This document shows positions 34,673-43,528 of a DNA stretch of 64,000 nt, piece by piece; position 1 is the first letter of the stretch; the number at the start of each line of letters is the position of its first letter. The position numbers and the translations under genes were made by a program. The DNA comes from Ruegeria discodermiae (GTDB lineage: Bacteria > Pseudomonadota > Alphaproteobacteria > Rhodobacterales > Rhodobacteraceae). The notes beneath the pieces were generated by a model. That model did no database searches, was not told the origin of the DNA, and saw nothing but the letters and a program-made list of their open reading frames with translations. The stretch lies in contig NZ_JAVAMO010000004.1 in the NCBI RefSeq assembly GCF_030758345.1, positions 1 through 64,000 on the forward strand, given 5' to 3'.

Positions 34673-36166
34673 ATGAAATTAACGGAAAAACCCGAGGTCC
34701 GTGACCTGTTGACGGCGGCGCGCGCGACGCGCACCTATTGTATGCTGACTGGTCGCGGCGGCGACAAATCCGACAAGCTCATCGACGCGCTGGCCCCGTT
34801 TGACGGCAGCCCCAGCCAGATCAAGCCACAACATCTGGTAGAATTGCGCAAGGCAATGCGCGATACCTGCCGCGATATCGACGATTATACCCTGACCCGC
34901 ATCCTGGACGGAGACTCGCCGGTGCGCATCAGCAACCCTTCGGCTCGGTATCGCAAGCCCAGTGCCGAAGAAGAGCAGGACCTGACCTGGGCCACCTGGC
35001 TTCCTCGCGCTCTCAACAGAACCAGGCAAAGCTGGCCTTGGTTCTGGCAACGCTGGGTGCTGCCGGGGATCGCGATCATGCTGCTCCTGCTGGCGATGCA
35101 TTACACTCACTGGTCGTTCAGCGCCAATCTGCTGCTCTCCCGGCTTGACGACCATATCGCCACCGACATCCACGAAGAGGTGCGCGATCTGATCGTGGTG
35201 GCGCGGGCCATCGAAACCAATGGTCGGGACGGAGCGAATCCCGCCTCAAGCGCGCCAGCGCAAAAACTGTTCAACGAGACGATGAGCCGACTCAAGGCCT
35301 ACCACTATCAAGAGGAAGCCCTGCGCGCCGAAAGTGCCAGCGCCTCGCAACGGTTCGACGTTTTGATCGCCACGCGAGAGTCCGCCAACGGCATTTCCGC
35401 CAAGCTTTTCCCGCCCCAGCGCCGCCCGCTCCCTCCCCCATCAACGCTCAACGCCCAGGCGGCAACGCAACAGGGCGCGCTTGGCATAATCGGACCGTCG
35501 CTTGGGCGCGAGCAGACCCTGTCTGCGGCAAGCGACGTCATGAGCACTGTCACCCAGATCGAGCGTGAGACAACACGGCAGATGGCCCGCGCCGCAAATG
35601 CCGCCACTGCTACGCCCGCGGGCGAAGCCGGTGCGCAGCCTGCCAGTGCCAACGAGACGGCGCAGCAATCTTCACTGGTGCAGATCGCGCTGGCGGGCCA
35701 TGACGGGTTCCTTGAGATCGTGCGGGAAATCTCGAAAAAGACCGGGCGCAACTCGCGCTCCAACCCGGCCGATCACATCGTCACCCGTCTGCAACTCCTG
35801 CAATCGGCCGAAGAGTTGAAGGCCAAGATCTCATTGGCCAACCGCTTCGCGCTGCCGATGGTTTACGGCTCGCTTGGGGCGGCGCTGTTCTGTCTGGTGC
35901 GGGTGCTGACCCCGGCCCTGTCCGATCTAGGCCCGGCGCGCGCCTTCCTGCGCATCCTGTTCGGTGCCTTTGCGGCAATGACCTTATCGATGCTGTTCAT
36001 CCCGGCCAATGTGTTCTCGATCAATGAGCAGAGCAACCCGACGCTGATCTTCCTGGCCTGTTTCCTGTTTGGATATTCCTTTGATGCGGTCCTCGCCGCC
36101 CTGCACAGGATGGAAGCCTTCCTGCAGGGCCGCCTGCAACCGCAGGAGACACCGCGCGCGCCTTAA
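34673..36166 (+). CDS. Uncharacterised 497-residue membrane protein
   Basis: A 497-residue protein with a cytoplasmic-looking N-terminal domain (1-125), one membrane helix at about 128-147, a large helical, Ala/Gln-rich central region (150-390), and three helices near the C terminus (about 392-412, 425-445 and 457-475). The centre would be periplasmic if the N terminus is inside. GGAGGG lies 6 nt before the ATG. No catalytic motif was seen. It is preceded by the small Cys-containing secreted protein and followed by cobS after about 150 bp. Confidence 0.65.
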   Translation: MKLTEKPEVRDLLTAARATRTYCMLTGRGGDKSDKLIDALAPFDGSPSQIKPQHLVELRKAMRDTCRDIDDYTLTRILDGDSPVRISNPSARYRKPSAEEEQDLTWATWLPRALNRTRQSWPWFWQRWVLPGIAIMLLLLAMHYTHWSFSANLLLSRLDDHIATDIHEEVRDLIVVARAIETNGRDGANPASSAPAQKLFNETMSRLKAYHYQEEALRAESASASQRFDVLIATRESANGISAKLFPPQRRPLPPPSTLNAQAATQQGALGIIGPSLGREQTLSAASDVMSTVTQIERETTRQMARAANAATATPAGEAGAQPASANETAQQSSLVQIALAGHDGFLEIVREISKKTGRNSRSNPADHIVTRLQLLQSAEELKAKISLANRFALPMVYGSLGAALFCLVRVLTPALSDLGPARAFLRILFGAFAAMTLSMLFIPANVFSINEQSNPTLIFLACFLFGYSFDAVLAALHRMEAFLQGRLQPQETPRAP

Positions 36167-36317
36167 CTTTCGCGGGGCAACTTTCCAGCCGATCGGGCCG
36201 GTTGAATCCGGCAGCGGCGGAAATTGACCACCGCGGCCCCTTGCCCTTGCCCTCATTATGTTGCACGACAGGCGCGTTCGGACCCCCGCAGCGGGGCAGA
36301 GGATAAGGACCACGGGC

Positions 36318-37304
36318 ATGGCTGACGGCGCAATCGACATCAATGCAAAACCGACCGAGGAAATCTCGGTGCGCGAGGTGTTCGGCATCGACACCCCCAT
36401 GACCGTCAAGGGCTTTGCAGAGCGCAGCGACCGAGTGCCGGTGATCGACCCGACCTACAAGTTCGACCCCGACACCACGCTGGCGATCCTTGCAGGCTTT
36501 GCCCATAACCGCCGCGTGATGATCCAGGGCTATCACGGCACCGGCAAGTCGACCCACATCGAACAGGTCGCCGCTCGCCTGAACTGGCCTGCCGTGCGGG
36601 TCAATCTCGACAGTCATATCAGCCGGATCGACCTGATCGGTAAGGACGCCATCAAACTGCGCGACGGCAAACAGGTGACCGAGTTCCACGAGGGCATCCT
36701 GCCCTGGGCGCTGCGCAACCCCGTCGCCATCGTCTTTGACGAATATGACGCGGGCCGCGCGGATGTGATGTTCGTGATCCAGCGGGTGCTGGAACATGAC
36801 GGCAAGCTGACCCTGCTGGACCAGAACGAGATCATCACCCCGCACCCCAATTTCCGCCTGTTCGCCACCGCCAACACAGTGGGTCTGGGCGACACGACGG
36901 GGCTCTATCACGGCACGCAGCAAATCAACCAGGCGCAGATGGACCGCTGGTCGCTGGTCGCGACGCTGAACTATCTCAGCCATGACGCCGAGACGATGAT
37001 CGTTCTGTCCAAGGCGCCGCATTACAACACTGAAAAGGGCCGCAAGATCGTCAGCCAGATGGTGACCGTGGCCGACCTGACCCGAACTGCCTTCATGAAT
37101 GGCGACCTCTCGACGGTGATGAGCCCCCGGACCGTGATCAATTGGGCGCAAAACGCCGAGATCTTCCGCGATGTGGGCTATGCGTTCCGGCTGTCCTTCC
37201 TGAATAAATGCGACGAGCTGGAGCGCCAGACCGTGGCTGAATTCTACCAGCGCTGCTTTGACGAGGAACTGCCGGAAAGCGCGGCAAGCTCGAGCTTGGG
37301 GTAA
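36318..37304 (+). CDS. cobS: Cobaltochelatase subunit CobS
   Basis: A 328-residue AAA+ (MoxR-like) ATPase, the subunit that with CobT and CobN inserts cobalt into hydrogenobyrinic acid a,c-diamide in aerobic B12 synthesis. The Walker A is GYHGTGKST (71-79), the Walker B FDEYDAG has its acidic pair at 141-142, and [18 protein letters not shown] is the sensor region. The ATG at 36318 follows GGATAAGGA; the upstream extension was rejected. cobT lies 1.5 kb downstream on the same strand, with two other genes in between. cobN is not in the window. Confidence 0.95.
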   Translation: MADGAIDINAKPTEEISVREVFGIDTPMTVKGFAERSDRVPVIDPTYKFDPDTTLAILAGFAHNRRVMIQGYHGTGKSTHIEQVAARLNWPAVRVNLDSHISRIDLIGKDAIKLRDGKQVTEFHEGILPWALRNPVAIVFDEYDAGRADVMFVIQRVLEHDGKLTLLDQNEIITPHPNFRLFATANTVGLGDTTGLYHGTQQINQAQMDRWSLVATLNYLSHDAETMIVLSKAPHYNTEKGRKIVSQMVTVADLTRTAFMNGDLSTVMSPRTVINWAQNAEIFRDVGYAFRLSFLNKCDELERQTVAEFYQRCFDEELPESAASSSLG

Positions 37305-37440
37305 GAGCGTCAACGCCGAGAGGTTCCCAAGGGCGCGGCAGAGTTTCGATAGCCCTCGGGAATGGCGCGCATCACAAGACCTGATTTGACTTGCCACGCC
37401 AGCCTATGCGTCTTTTGCGAAATGATGCAGGGAGGCGATT

Positions 37441-38121
37441 ATGCATATTGGGTTGATCGGCGGCATAGGCGTAGCGGCCACGATCGCCTACTACCAGAAG
37501 CTGGCCTCTGCGATGGCAAAGCGCGGCAAACCGCTGGACCTGACTATCGTGCAGGCAGAGACCAGCACGCTGATTGCCAACAACACCAACGACCGACGCG
37601 AGGAACAGGCGCGGGTGTTTGCGCCGCTGATCGACCGGCTAAAGGCGGCGGGGGCGGAGTGTGCGGCGATCACCTCGCTGGGCGGGCATTTCTGTTTTGC
37701 CGAGACACAGGCGCTGTCTTCGCTGCCTCTGATCTCGGCGGTGGAGCCGCTTGATGAGTATTTCGTTTCACAGGGGCTGAGTAAGGTGGGCCTCCTGGGC
37801 ACGCGGGTGGTGATGAGGACCAAGCTCTATGGGCAACTGGCCCGCACGCACGCGGTAGCCCTCGAAGATGAGATCGACCAATTGGGACAGAGCTATCTGG
37901 ATATTGCGGTCGCGGGGACCTGCTCGGAGGCGCAGCGGGTGCTGTTTCTGGAGGCCGGGCAGCGCTTGGTCGAGGAGCAGGGTGCAGATGCCGTGGTTCT
38001 GGCGGGCACCGATCTGAACCTCGCCTTTGACGGGCGGGATCCGGGCTACAAGGTGGTCGACGCGCTGGATGTGCATGTGGATGTGCTGGCCGGTCTTGCG
38101 GCGGGAGAGCGGGCGCTTTGA
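37441..38121 (+). CDS. Asp/Glu-racemase-family protein lacking catalytic cysteines
   Basis: A 226-residue protein of the aspartate/glutamate racemase fold: IGLIGGIGVAATIAYYQ at the N terminus and two pseudo-symmetric halves. The usual first catalytic Cys (C-N-T-x-H) appears as S-L-G-G-H with Ser79, and the second (C-T-E) as G-T-D with Gly189. Both acid/base cysteines are therefore missing, although Cys85 lies nearby. Racemase activity is unlikely; isomerase, decarboxylase-like or binding roles are possible. It lies between cobS and cobT with its own GGAGG site. Confidence 0.75.
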   Translation: MHIGLIGGIGVAATIAYYQKLASAMAKRGKPLDLTIVQAETSTLIANNTNDRREEQARVFAPLIDRLKAAGAECAAITSLGGHFCFAETQALSSLPLISAVEPLDEYFVSQGLSKVGLLGTRVVMRTKLYGQLARTHAVALEDEIDQLGQSYLDIAVAGTCSEAQRVLFLEAGQRLVEEQGADAVVLAGTDLNLAFDGRDPGYKVVDALDVHVDVLAGLAAGERAL

Positions 38122-38249
38122 GCGGACTTGACCGCTGATTGGCTCACTTTCTGAAACAATACATGACATTACCCGGCGACTTTGCCCGGTTTTGCTCACA
38201 TTTTGACCTGCAAGCCTCACCAATGTGGGGATTAGGTTGATCGAAAGAT

Positions 38250-38280
38250 TTGCTGTCATAAACTTGTTACATGACAGCAA
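38250..38280 (+). promoter_or_regulatory. Inverted repeat over a start codon
   Basis: TTGCTGTCAT (38250-38259) pairs perfectly with ATGACAGCAA (38271-38280) around an 11-nt loop. The right arm contains the ATG assigned to the next gene, and no Shine–Dalgarno is visible. It could be an operator or a structure that hides the start codon. Confidence 0.55.
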
Positions 38281-38675
38281 GAGTGATCCCCATATTGGGC
38301 GCTGTGGCGATGCTGTTTCTGCCTGTGTCAGCCTCATCGCTGCCTGTGCGCGCCTATGAAAGAGCCGAGCTTTTTGCCACCTGTTCGGGGCGGCTGGACG
38401 CGCTGGCAACCCGGCAGCGGGCGCTCAGCGAGGCCGAAGCACACGACAATGCGCGGCTGAGCGATGAGTTCCAGGTTTTGCTGGACACGGTCCTGCCCAA
38501 GGCCCTGTCCGAAGGCGTGCCCGAAACCCTGCCGCGCCGCTGGCGCAGCCAGGGCTGGGTCGAGATCGCGGCGCTGCTGGCCGATGTTGATCACAGTTTT
38601 GACCCACGCCGCGCCGAACTGGCCCGCGAGGCGATGCTCCAGCGTATTTCCAGCTGCCGCGCGGTGCTGCTCTGA
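38271..38675 (+). CDS. Exported uncharacterised protein between cobS and cobT
   Basis: A 134-residue precursor. The N terminus (RVIPILGAVAMLFLPVSASS) is a signal peptide with a likely cut near residue 22-27. The mature part is helical, with two cysteines far apart (ELFATCSGRLDAL and RISSCRAVLL) that may bond. The ATG is inside a 10-bp inverted repeat; a GTG at 38283 is an alternative start that would still leave a signal peptide. A periplasmic role is inferred. Any link to cobalt chelation is only by position, 96 bp before cobT. Confidence 0.6.
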   Translation: MTARVIPILGAVAMLFLPVSASSLPVRAYERAELFATCSGRLDALATRQRALSEAEAHDNARLSDEFQVLLDTVLPKALSEGVPETLPRRWRSQGWVEIAALLADVDHSFDPRRAELAREAMLQRISSCRAVLL

Positions 38676-38771
38676 GCGGTCGATTTTGCGCCGGATAGCG
38701 CGGCACCCACTGGTCATTGCCCGCGCTTGGCTCTAGGTTGCGGGCCTGAAACTATTCCGGGCCGCACCGCC

Positions 38772-40649
38772 ATGAGCAAACCCAACGACAACCCCGCTGA
38801 TCCGTTCAAGAAGGCGCTGGCCGAGGCCACCAAGGTCATGGCTGATGACCCCGAGCTGAGCGTCAGCTATTCGGTCGATCCTTCGGGTGTCACCGGTGAT
38901 TCCATGCGCCTGCCGCAGGTCAGCCGTCGGATGACCCGGGACGAGGTGCTGCTGGCGCGCGGCACGGCGGATGCGCTGGCCCTGCAACTCAAATATCACG
39001 ACGAAGCGACCCATAACCGCTACGCTCCTCCCGGCGACATGGCGCGCGATCTTTACGAAGCGATGGAAACCGCCCGCTGCGAGGCGATGGGCGCGCGCGA
39101 CATGCCCGGCACTGCCAGCAATATCGACGTCAAGATCACTCATGAGGCGATCCGGCGCGGCTATGATCAGTGCAGGCAGCCCTCAGAGGCGCCCCTGCCG
39201 GTGGCGGCGGGCTATCTGATCCGGCATCTGGCCACCGGCCGCGACCTGCCGCAAGCGGCCGAGAGTGTCATGAACCTGTGGCGCGGCTTCATCGAGGAAC
39301 AGGCTGGCGGCACGCTTGAGAACCTGCAGGATATGCTGTCCGATCAGGCGGCATTTGCGAAATTCGCCCGGCAGGTGATCGAGGATCTGGGTTATGGCGA
39401 CCAGTTGGGGGACGACCCTGACGATCTGGATGACGATCAGGAGGATCAGGCCGAAGACGACGCGGACGAACAGCCCGATCCCGACAGCACCGGTCAGGAT
39501 GATCAGGACGAACAGGACGCCGACGCCAACCCCGAACAGACCCAGGAAGAACAGCAGGACCAGTCTCAGGCCCAGGTCTCGATGGACGAGATGGCCGAGG
39601 ACGAGATGGGCGAAGAGACCGAGATGCCCGAGGGCGAGGCCCCGCTGGAGCCGCCCGCCCCGCCCCCGGCCTCCGAGGCCGACCCCGATTACAAGGTTTA
39701 CCTGTCCGATCACGACGAGGAGATTGCCGCCGAGGATCTGGCAGAACCGGTCGAACTGGAGCGGCTGCGCGCTTATCTGGACCAGCAGCTTGAGCCCTTA
39801 AAAGGCGCGGTGTCGCGGCTGGCCAACAAGCTGCAGCGCCGCCTGCAGGCGCAGCAGAACCGAAGCTGGGAGTTCGACCGCGAAGAGGGCATTCTGGACG
39901 CGGGCCGCCTGGCGCGGGTTGTGGCCAACCCCACCACGCCGCTGAGCTTCAAGGTCGAGAAGGATACCGAATTCCGCGACACGGTGGTGACGCTGCTGCT
40001 GGACAATTCCGGCTCGATGCGGGGCCGTCCGATCTCAATCGCGGCGATCTGTGCCGATGTTCTGGCGCGCACGCTGGAACGCTGCAATGTGAAGGTGGAA
40101 ATCCTCGGCTTTACCACGCGGGCATGGAAAGGCGGTCAGGCGCGCGAGGCGTGGCTGAACGATGGCCGCCCGCAGCAGCCCGGGCGTCTGAACGACCTGC
40201 GCCATATCATCTATAAATCGGCGGATGCGCCCTGGCGGCGCACCCGGCCCAATCTGGGGCTGATGATGAAAGAGGGGCTGCTGAAGGAAAACATCGACGG
40301 CGAGGCACTGGAATGGGCGCACCGGCGAATGGTGGCGCGCAATGAGGCCCGCAAGATTCTGATGGTGATCTCTGACGGCGCGCCGGTGGATGATTCCACG
40401 CTCAGCGTGAACCCGGCAAACTACCTTGAGAAACACCTGCGCGACGTGATCGCCATGGTCGAGAAACGCAAACAGGTGGAATTGCTGGCGATCGGCATCG
40501 GCCATGATGTGACGCGCTACTATGACCGCGCGGTCACGATCACCGATGTGGAGCAACTGGCGGGCGCGATGACCGAACAACTCGCCGCGCTGTTCGACAG
40601 CGACCCGCGCGCCCGTGCACGGGTGATGGGAATCAAACGGGCGAGTTGA
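38772..40649 (+). CDS. cobT: Cobaltochelatase subunit CobT
   Basis: A 625-residue CobT, partner of CobS in the ATPase ring of the aerobic cobaltochelatase. The N-terminal region is followed by a long acidic linker (about 215-285, mostly Asp, Glu and Gln) and a C-terminal von Willebrand A domain with the MIDAS motif DNSGS at 411-415. This layout matches CobT of Pseudomonas denitrificans and Brucella. The ATG at 38772 was chosen over a longer frame without similarity. The adjacent small gene and the racemase-like gene separate it from cobS. Confidence 0.95.
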   Translation: MSKPNDNPADPFKKALAEATKVMADDPELSVSYSVDPSGVTGDSMRLPQVSRRMTRDEVLLARGTADALALQLKYHDEATHNRYAPPGDMARDLYEAMETARCEAMGARDMPGTASNIDVKITHEAIRRGYDQCRQPSEAPLPVAAGYLIRHLATGRDLPQAAESVMNLWRGFIEEQAGGTLENLQDMLSDQAAFAKFARQVIEDLGYGDQLGDDPDDLDDDQEDQAEDDADEQPDPDSTGQDDQDEQDADANPEQTQEEQQDQSQAQVSMDEMAEDEMGEETEMPEGEAPLEPPAPPPASEADPDYKVYLSDHDEEIAAEDLAEPVELERLRAYLDQQLEPLKGAVSRLANKLQRRLQAQQNRSWEFDREEGILDAGRLARVVANPTTPLSFKVEKDTEFRDTVVTLLLDNSGSMRGRPISIAAICADVLARTLERCNVKVEILGFTTRAWKGGQAREAWLNDGRPQQPGRLNDLRHIIYKSADAPWRRTRPNLGLMMKEGLLKENIDGEALEWAHRRMVARNEARKILMVISDGAPVDDSTLSVNPANYLEKHLRDVIAMVEKRKQVELLAIGIGHDVTRYYDRAVTITDVEQLAGAMTEQLAALFDSDPRARARVMGIKRAS

Positions 40650-40724
40650 TCAGGCCCGTTCGAACGGGTTTCTGGAAAGCTGCCTGGACAGGGCGTTTCG
40701 CAACGCCTTGTTGGGCGAAGCTTG

Positions 40725-41102
40725 TTACTTGGCGCCGTCGATCAACTGTTCGAATGGTTTGTAGTCGGCCCCATAGCATGGCGAGTTCAGGCCGGTGACG
40801 TCTCGGGTGCCGACGACCTCCTGCCCGTCCGCATCCAGCGTGATCTCCCAATAGTCGCGACCAATATAGGTGCCTGACGAGTTGTACGCATCGGTAGTCG
40901 CGCACATCTTGTAGCCGCCCTTGACAGGATAGAGCGGTGAGATCTCGGCCTCGCCCGGACGATTGGGGTCCTGCATGTCCTTCAGCACGGCCTCGGCCGA
41001 CAGAACCTGCGCGCGCTGATCCAGCGGCAAGTCTCCGGGTTCTTCCTGTGCAAGAAGCGGTGTCGCCAACAGCGGGACCGCAAGCAAAAAACATATCCTC
41101 AT
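40725..41102 (-). CDS. Small exported protein
   Basis: A 125-residue precursor with a signal peptide (RICFLLAVPLLATPLLAQ, cut near residue 19). The mature domain has two cysteines (YKMCATTDAY and NSPCYGADY) and a beta-rich centre (GRDYWEITLDADGQEVVGTRD). I recognise no family. It is convergent with cobT. A short palindrome, CCCGTTCGAACGGG (40655-40668), sits in the gap and may contribute to transcription ending, but its T-run is poor. Confidence 0.6.
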   Translation of the reverse strand: MRICFLLAVPLLATPLLAQEEPGDLPLDQRAQVLSAEAVLKDMQDPNRPGEAEISPLYPVKGGYKMCATTDAYNSSGTYIGRDYWEITLDADGQEVVGTRDVTGLNSPCYGADYKPFEQLIDGAK

Positions 41103-41210
41103 GGCGCCATGATACCCCACCGCCGCAGCTTGCCAAGATACGCCGGGCAGGCTGGACATTTTTGGCCGCGACGCTCACCTTCGGGCCACAGTCACAAGAG
41201 CGAGGCGCAG

Positions 41211-43001
41211 ATGTTCCAGAATTTCGAAGTCACCGCCCGGCCGGAACAGGGTCCGCCGCGTCTGGCAGCTCTGCGCAGTGAATTGGACGGCGCCGGTCTG
41301 GACGGGTTCCTGATTCCGCGCGCCGATGCTCATCAGGGCGAATATGTCGCCCCGCGCGACGACCGGCTGGCCTGGCTGACGGGCTTTACCGGCTCGGCGG
41401 GGTTCTGTGTTGTGCTTGCAAACATCGCTGGCGTCTTTGTCGACGGGCGCTATCGCACCCAGGTCAAGGCCCAGGTGGCAGAGGTCTTCACGCCGGTTCC
41501 CTGGCCGGATGTGGGCCTGACTGACTGGCTGAAAGAGCATCTGCCAAAGGGCGGCAAGGTCGGCTTCGATCCGTGGCTGCATGCCGCCGGGCAGATCAAG
41601 CAGGCGCAGAAGGATCTGGAGAGCTCGGGGATCGAACTAGTGCGCAGTGACAATCTGGTGGACCGGGTTTGGCCGGATCAGCCCGCGCCGCCGATGCAGC
41701 CGGTCAAACCGCATGCGCTGGAATTCGCGGGTGAAAGCGCCGACAACAAATGCGCGCGGCTGGCAGAGGGCCTGCGCGAAAAAGGGCACAAGGCGGCGGT
41801 GATCACCTTGCCCGACTCGATCATGTGGCTACTCAACATTCGTGGCTCGGATATTCCGCGCAACCCGGTGGCGCATGGCTTTGCGATCCTGCATGACGAT
41901 GCGCGGGTCGATCTGTTCATGGCTTCAACCAAGCTGGACGATGTGCGGGACCATCTGGGTGGTCATGTCACCCAACATGAGCCCGAAGGGTTTCTGGAGG
42001 CGGTGGCAGCGCTGGACGGACCTGTCAGCGTCGATATGGGCACCGTGCCGCAGATCGTGGCCGACCGACTGAACGACAGGCTGATCAACGGTGGCGATCC
42101 CTGCGCCCTGCCCAAGGCGCGCAAGAACGCTGCCGAGATCAAGGGCAGCGCCGAGGCGCATCTGCGCGATGCGGCAGCGGTGGTGGAACTGCTCGCTTGG
42201 CTTGACGATCAAAACCCCGGAACAGTCACCGAAACGCAGGTGGTGACTCGGCTTGAGGCGGAGCGGCGCAAAGATAACGCGCTACGCGATATCAGCTTTG
42301 ACACCATCGCGGGCACCGGCCCCAACGGCGCGATCATGCATTACCGGGTGACCGAAGAAACGGATAGTCGGCTGCAGAACGGCCATCTGCTGGTGCTCGA
42401 CAGTGGCGGGCAATATCTGGACGGCACTACCGACATCACCCGCACGATTGCCATCGGGGAGGTCGGCGAAGAGGAGAAAGCCTGCTTCACCCGCGTGCTG
42501 CGCGGCATGATGGCGATGTCGATGCTGCGCTGGCCGGTGGGTCTGGCCGGGCGGGACATCGAATCTGTCGCGCGCCAGCCGCTCTGGGCGGCGGCGCAGG
42601 ATTTCAACCACGGGGTCGGCCATGGTGTGGGCGCCTATCTGAGCGTGCATGAAGGCCCCCAGCGGTTGGCCCGCACCAGCCATGTGCCCTTCGAGCCGGG
42701 GATGATCCTGTCCAATGAACCGGGCTATTACCGCGAGGGCGCGTTCGGCATCCGCATCGAGAATCTGGTGGTGGTGGAAGAGGCCACCCCCCTGCCCGGC
42801 GGTGACGCGGAACGTGCAATGCTGTGCTGGCGCACGCTGACCTTCGTGCCCATTGACCGGCGGCTGATCCTGCCCGCGATGATGACGTCTGAAGAAATCG
42901 CCTGGCTCAACGCTTATCACAGCGACGTGGCGACAAAGATCGGCCCGAGACTAGGCAGCGCCGCTCGCATGTGGTTGGATGCCGCAACCCGCCCGATCTG
43001 A
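41211..43001 (+). CDS. Xaa-Pro aminopeptidase (M24, APP1-like)
   Basis: A 596-residue three-domain aminopeptidase P of the long, eukaryote-like form. Two creatinase-type N-terminal domains precede the pita-bread catalytic domain. The metal site is built from DSGGQYLDGTTDITRT (two Asp), HGVGHGVGAYLSVHEGP (His) and NEPGYYREGAFGIRIEN (Glu, Glu). It removes N-terminal residues before proline. The ATG at 41211 is favoured by the family N terminus; a longer frame runs back to 41109. It is divergent from the small exported gene and upstream of a DUF427 gene. Confidence 0.92.
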   Translation: MFQNFEVTARPEQGPPRLAALRSELDGAGLDGFLIPRADAHQGEYVAPRDDRLAWLTGFTGSAGFCVVLANIAGVFVDGRYRTQVKAQVAEVFTPVPWPDVGLTDWLKEHLPKGGKVGFDPWLHAAGQIKQAQKDLESSGIELVRSDNLVDRVWPDQPAPPMQPVKPHALEFAGESADNKCARLAEGLREKGHKAAVITLPDSIMWLLNIRGSDIPRNPVAHGFAILHDDARVDLFMASTKLDDVRDHLGGHVTQHEPEGFLEAVAALDGPVSVDMGTVPQIVADRLNDRLINGGDPCALPKARKNAAEIKGSAEAHLRDAAAVVELLAWLDDQNPGTVTETQVVTRLEAERRKDNALRDISFDTIAGTGPNGAIMHYRVTEETDSRLQNGHLLVLDSGGQYLDGTTDITRTIAIGEVGEEEKACFTRVLRGMMAMSMLRWPVGLAGRDIESVARQPLWAAAQDFNHGVGHGVGAYLSVHEGPQRLARTSHVPFEPGMILSNEPGYYREGAFGIRIENLVVVEEATPLPGGDAERAMLCWRTLTFVPIDRRLILPAMMTSEEIAWLNAYHSDVATKIGPRLGSAARMWLDAATRPI

Positions 43002-43172
43002 CATCTGCCTGTCACATTTCGGGTGTCATCTGCGCGCTGCAAAGGCGCATATTGCGTGCGGCCGGATGCAAAATGCCGCGCTAACACGCAATGTTGGGCG
43101 AAAACGGCCCCGCAAGGGAGCGTTGGGCGCCTACAGGAAATGAAACACGAGACACGATAGAAGGAAGAAAAC

Positions 43173-43517
43173 ATGGCTGGACCGATCACGATCCGTAAGG
43201 CACCCGGCAGGTGGACCGTCCGCTCGGGCGGTGCGATTCTGGGTGAATCGGTGAATGCGCTGGAGTTGAGCGAAGGGGATCTGGCACCCGTGATATATTT
43301 CCCGCGCGAGGACATCGCGATGGCCTTTCTTGATCCTTCTGACAAGCAAACCCATTGCCCGGGCAAGGGCGATGCCACCTATTTCTCGATCGTGAACCGC
43401 TCTTCCGTGACCGAAAACGCGGTCTGGAGCTATGAGAACCCGATCGACGCGGTAACAGAAATCCGCGAGCATCTTGCCTTTGTGCTAAGCGATTCCGTCA
43501 AAGTCGAACAGATCTGA
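43173..43517 (+). CDS. DUF427-family protein
   Basis: A 114-residue all-beta protein of the DUF427 family: GRWTVRSGGAILGES at the start, YFPREDIAMAFL in the middle and HCPGKGDATYFSI near the end, with the conserved Tyr/Phe-Pro, Cys-x-x-Lys-Gly and aromatic residues. Its biochemical function is not settled. GAAGGAAGAAAAC precedes the ATG. It is convergent with the CLC channel gene; the stops are 12 bp apart. Confidence 0.85.
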   Translation: MAGPITIRKAPGRWTVRSGGAILGESVNALELSEGDLAPVIYFPREDIAMAFLDPSDKQTHCPGKGDATYFSIVNRSSVTENAVWSYENPIDAVTEIREHLAFVLSDSVKVEQI

Positions 43518-43528
43518 GGCTGCGGAAC

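Noticed and set aside
40655-40668. Palindrome CCCGTTCGAACGGG after cobT as a terminator
   Set aside because: The stem would have only five pairs around a 4-nt loop and only three T follow, so it is too weak to list as a feature.
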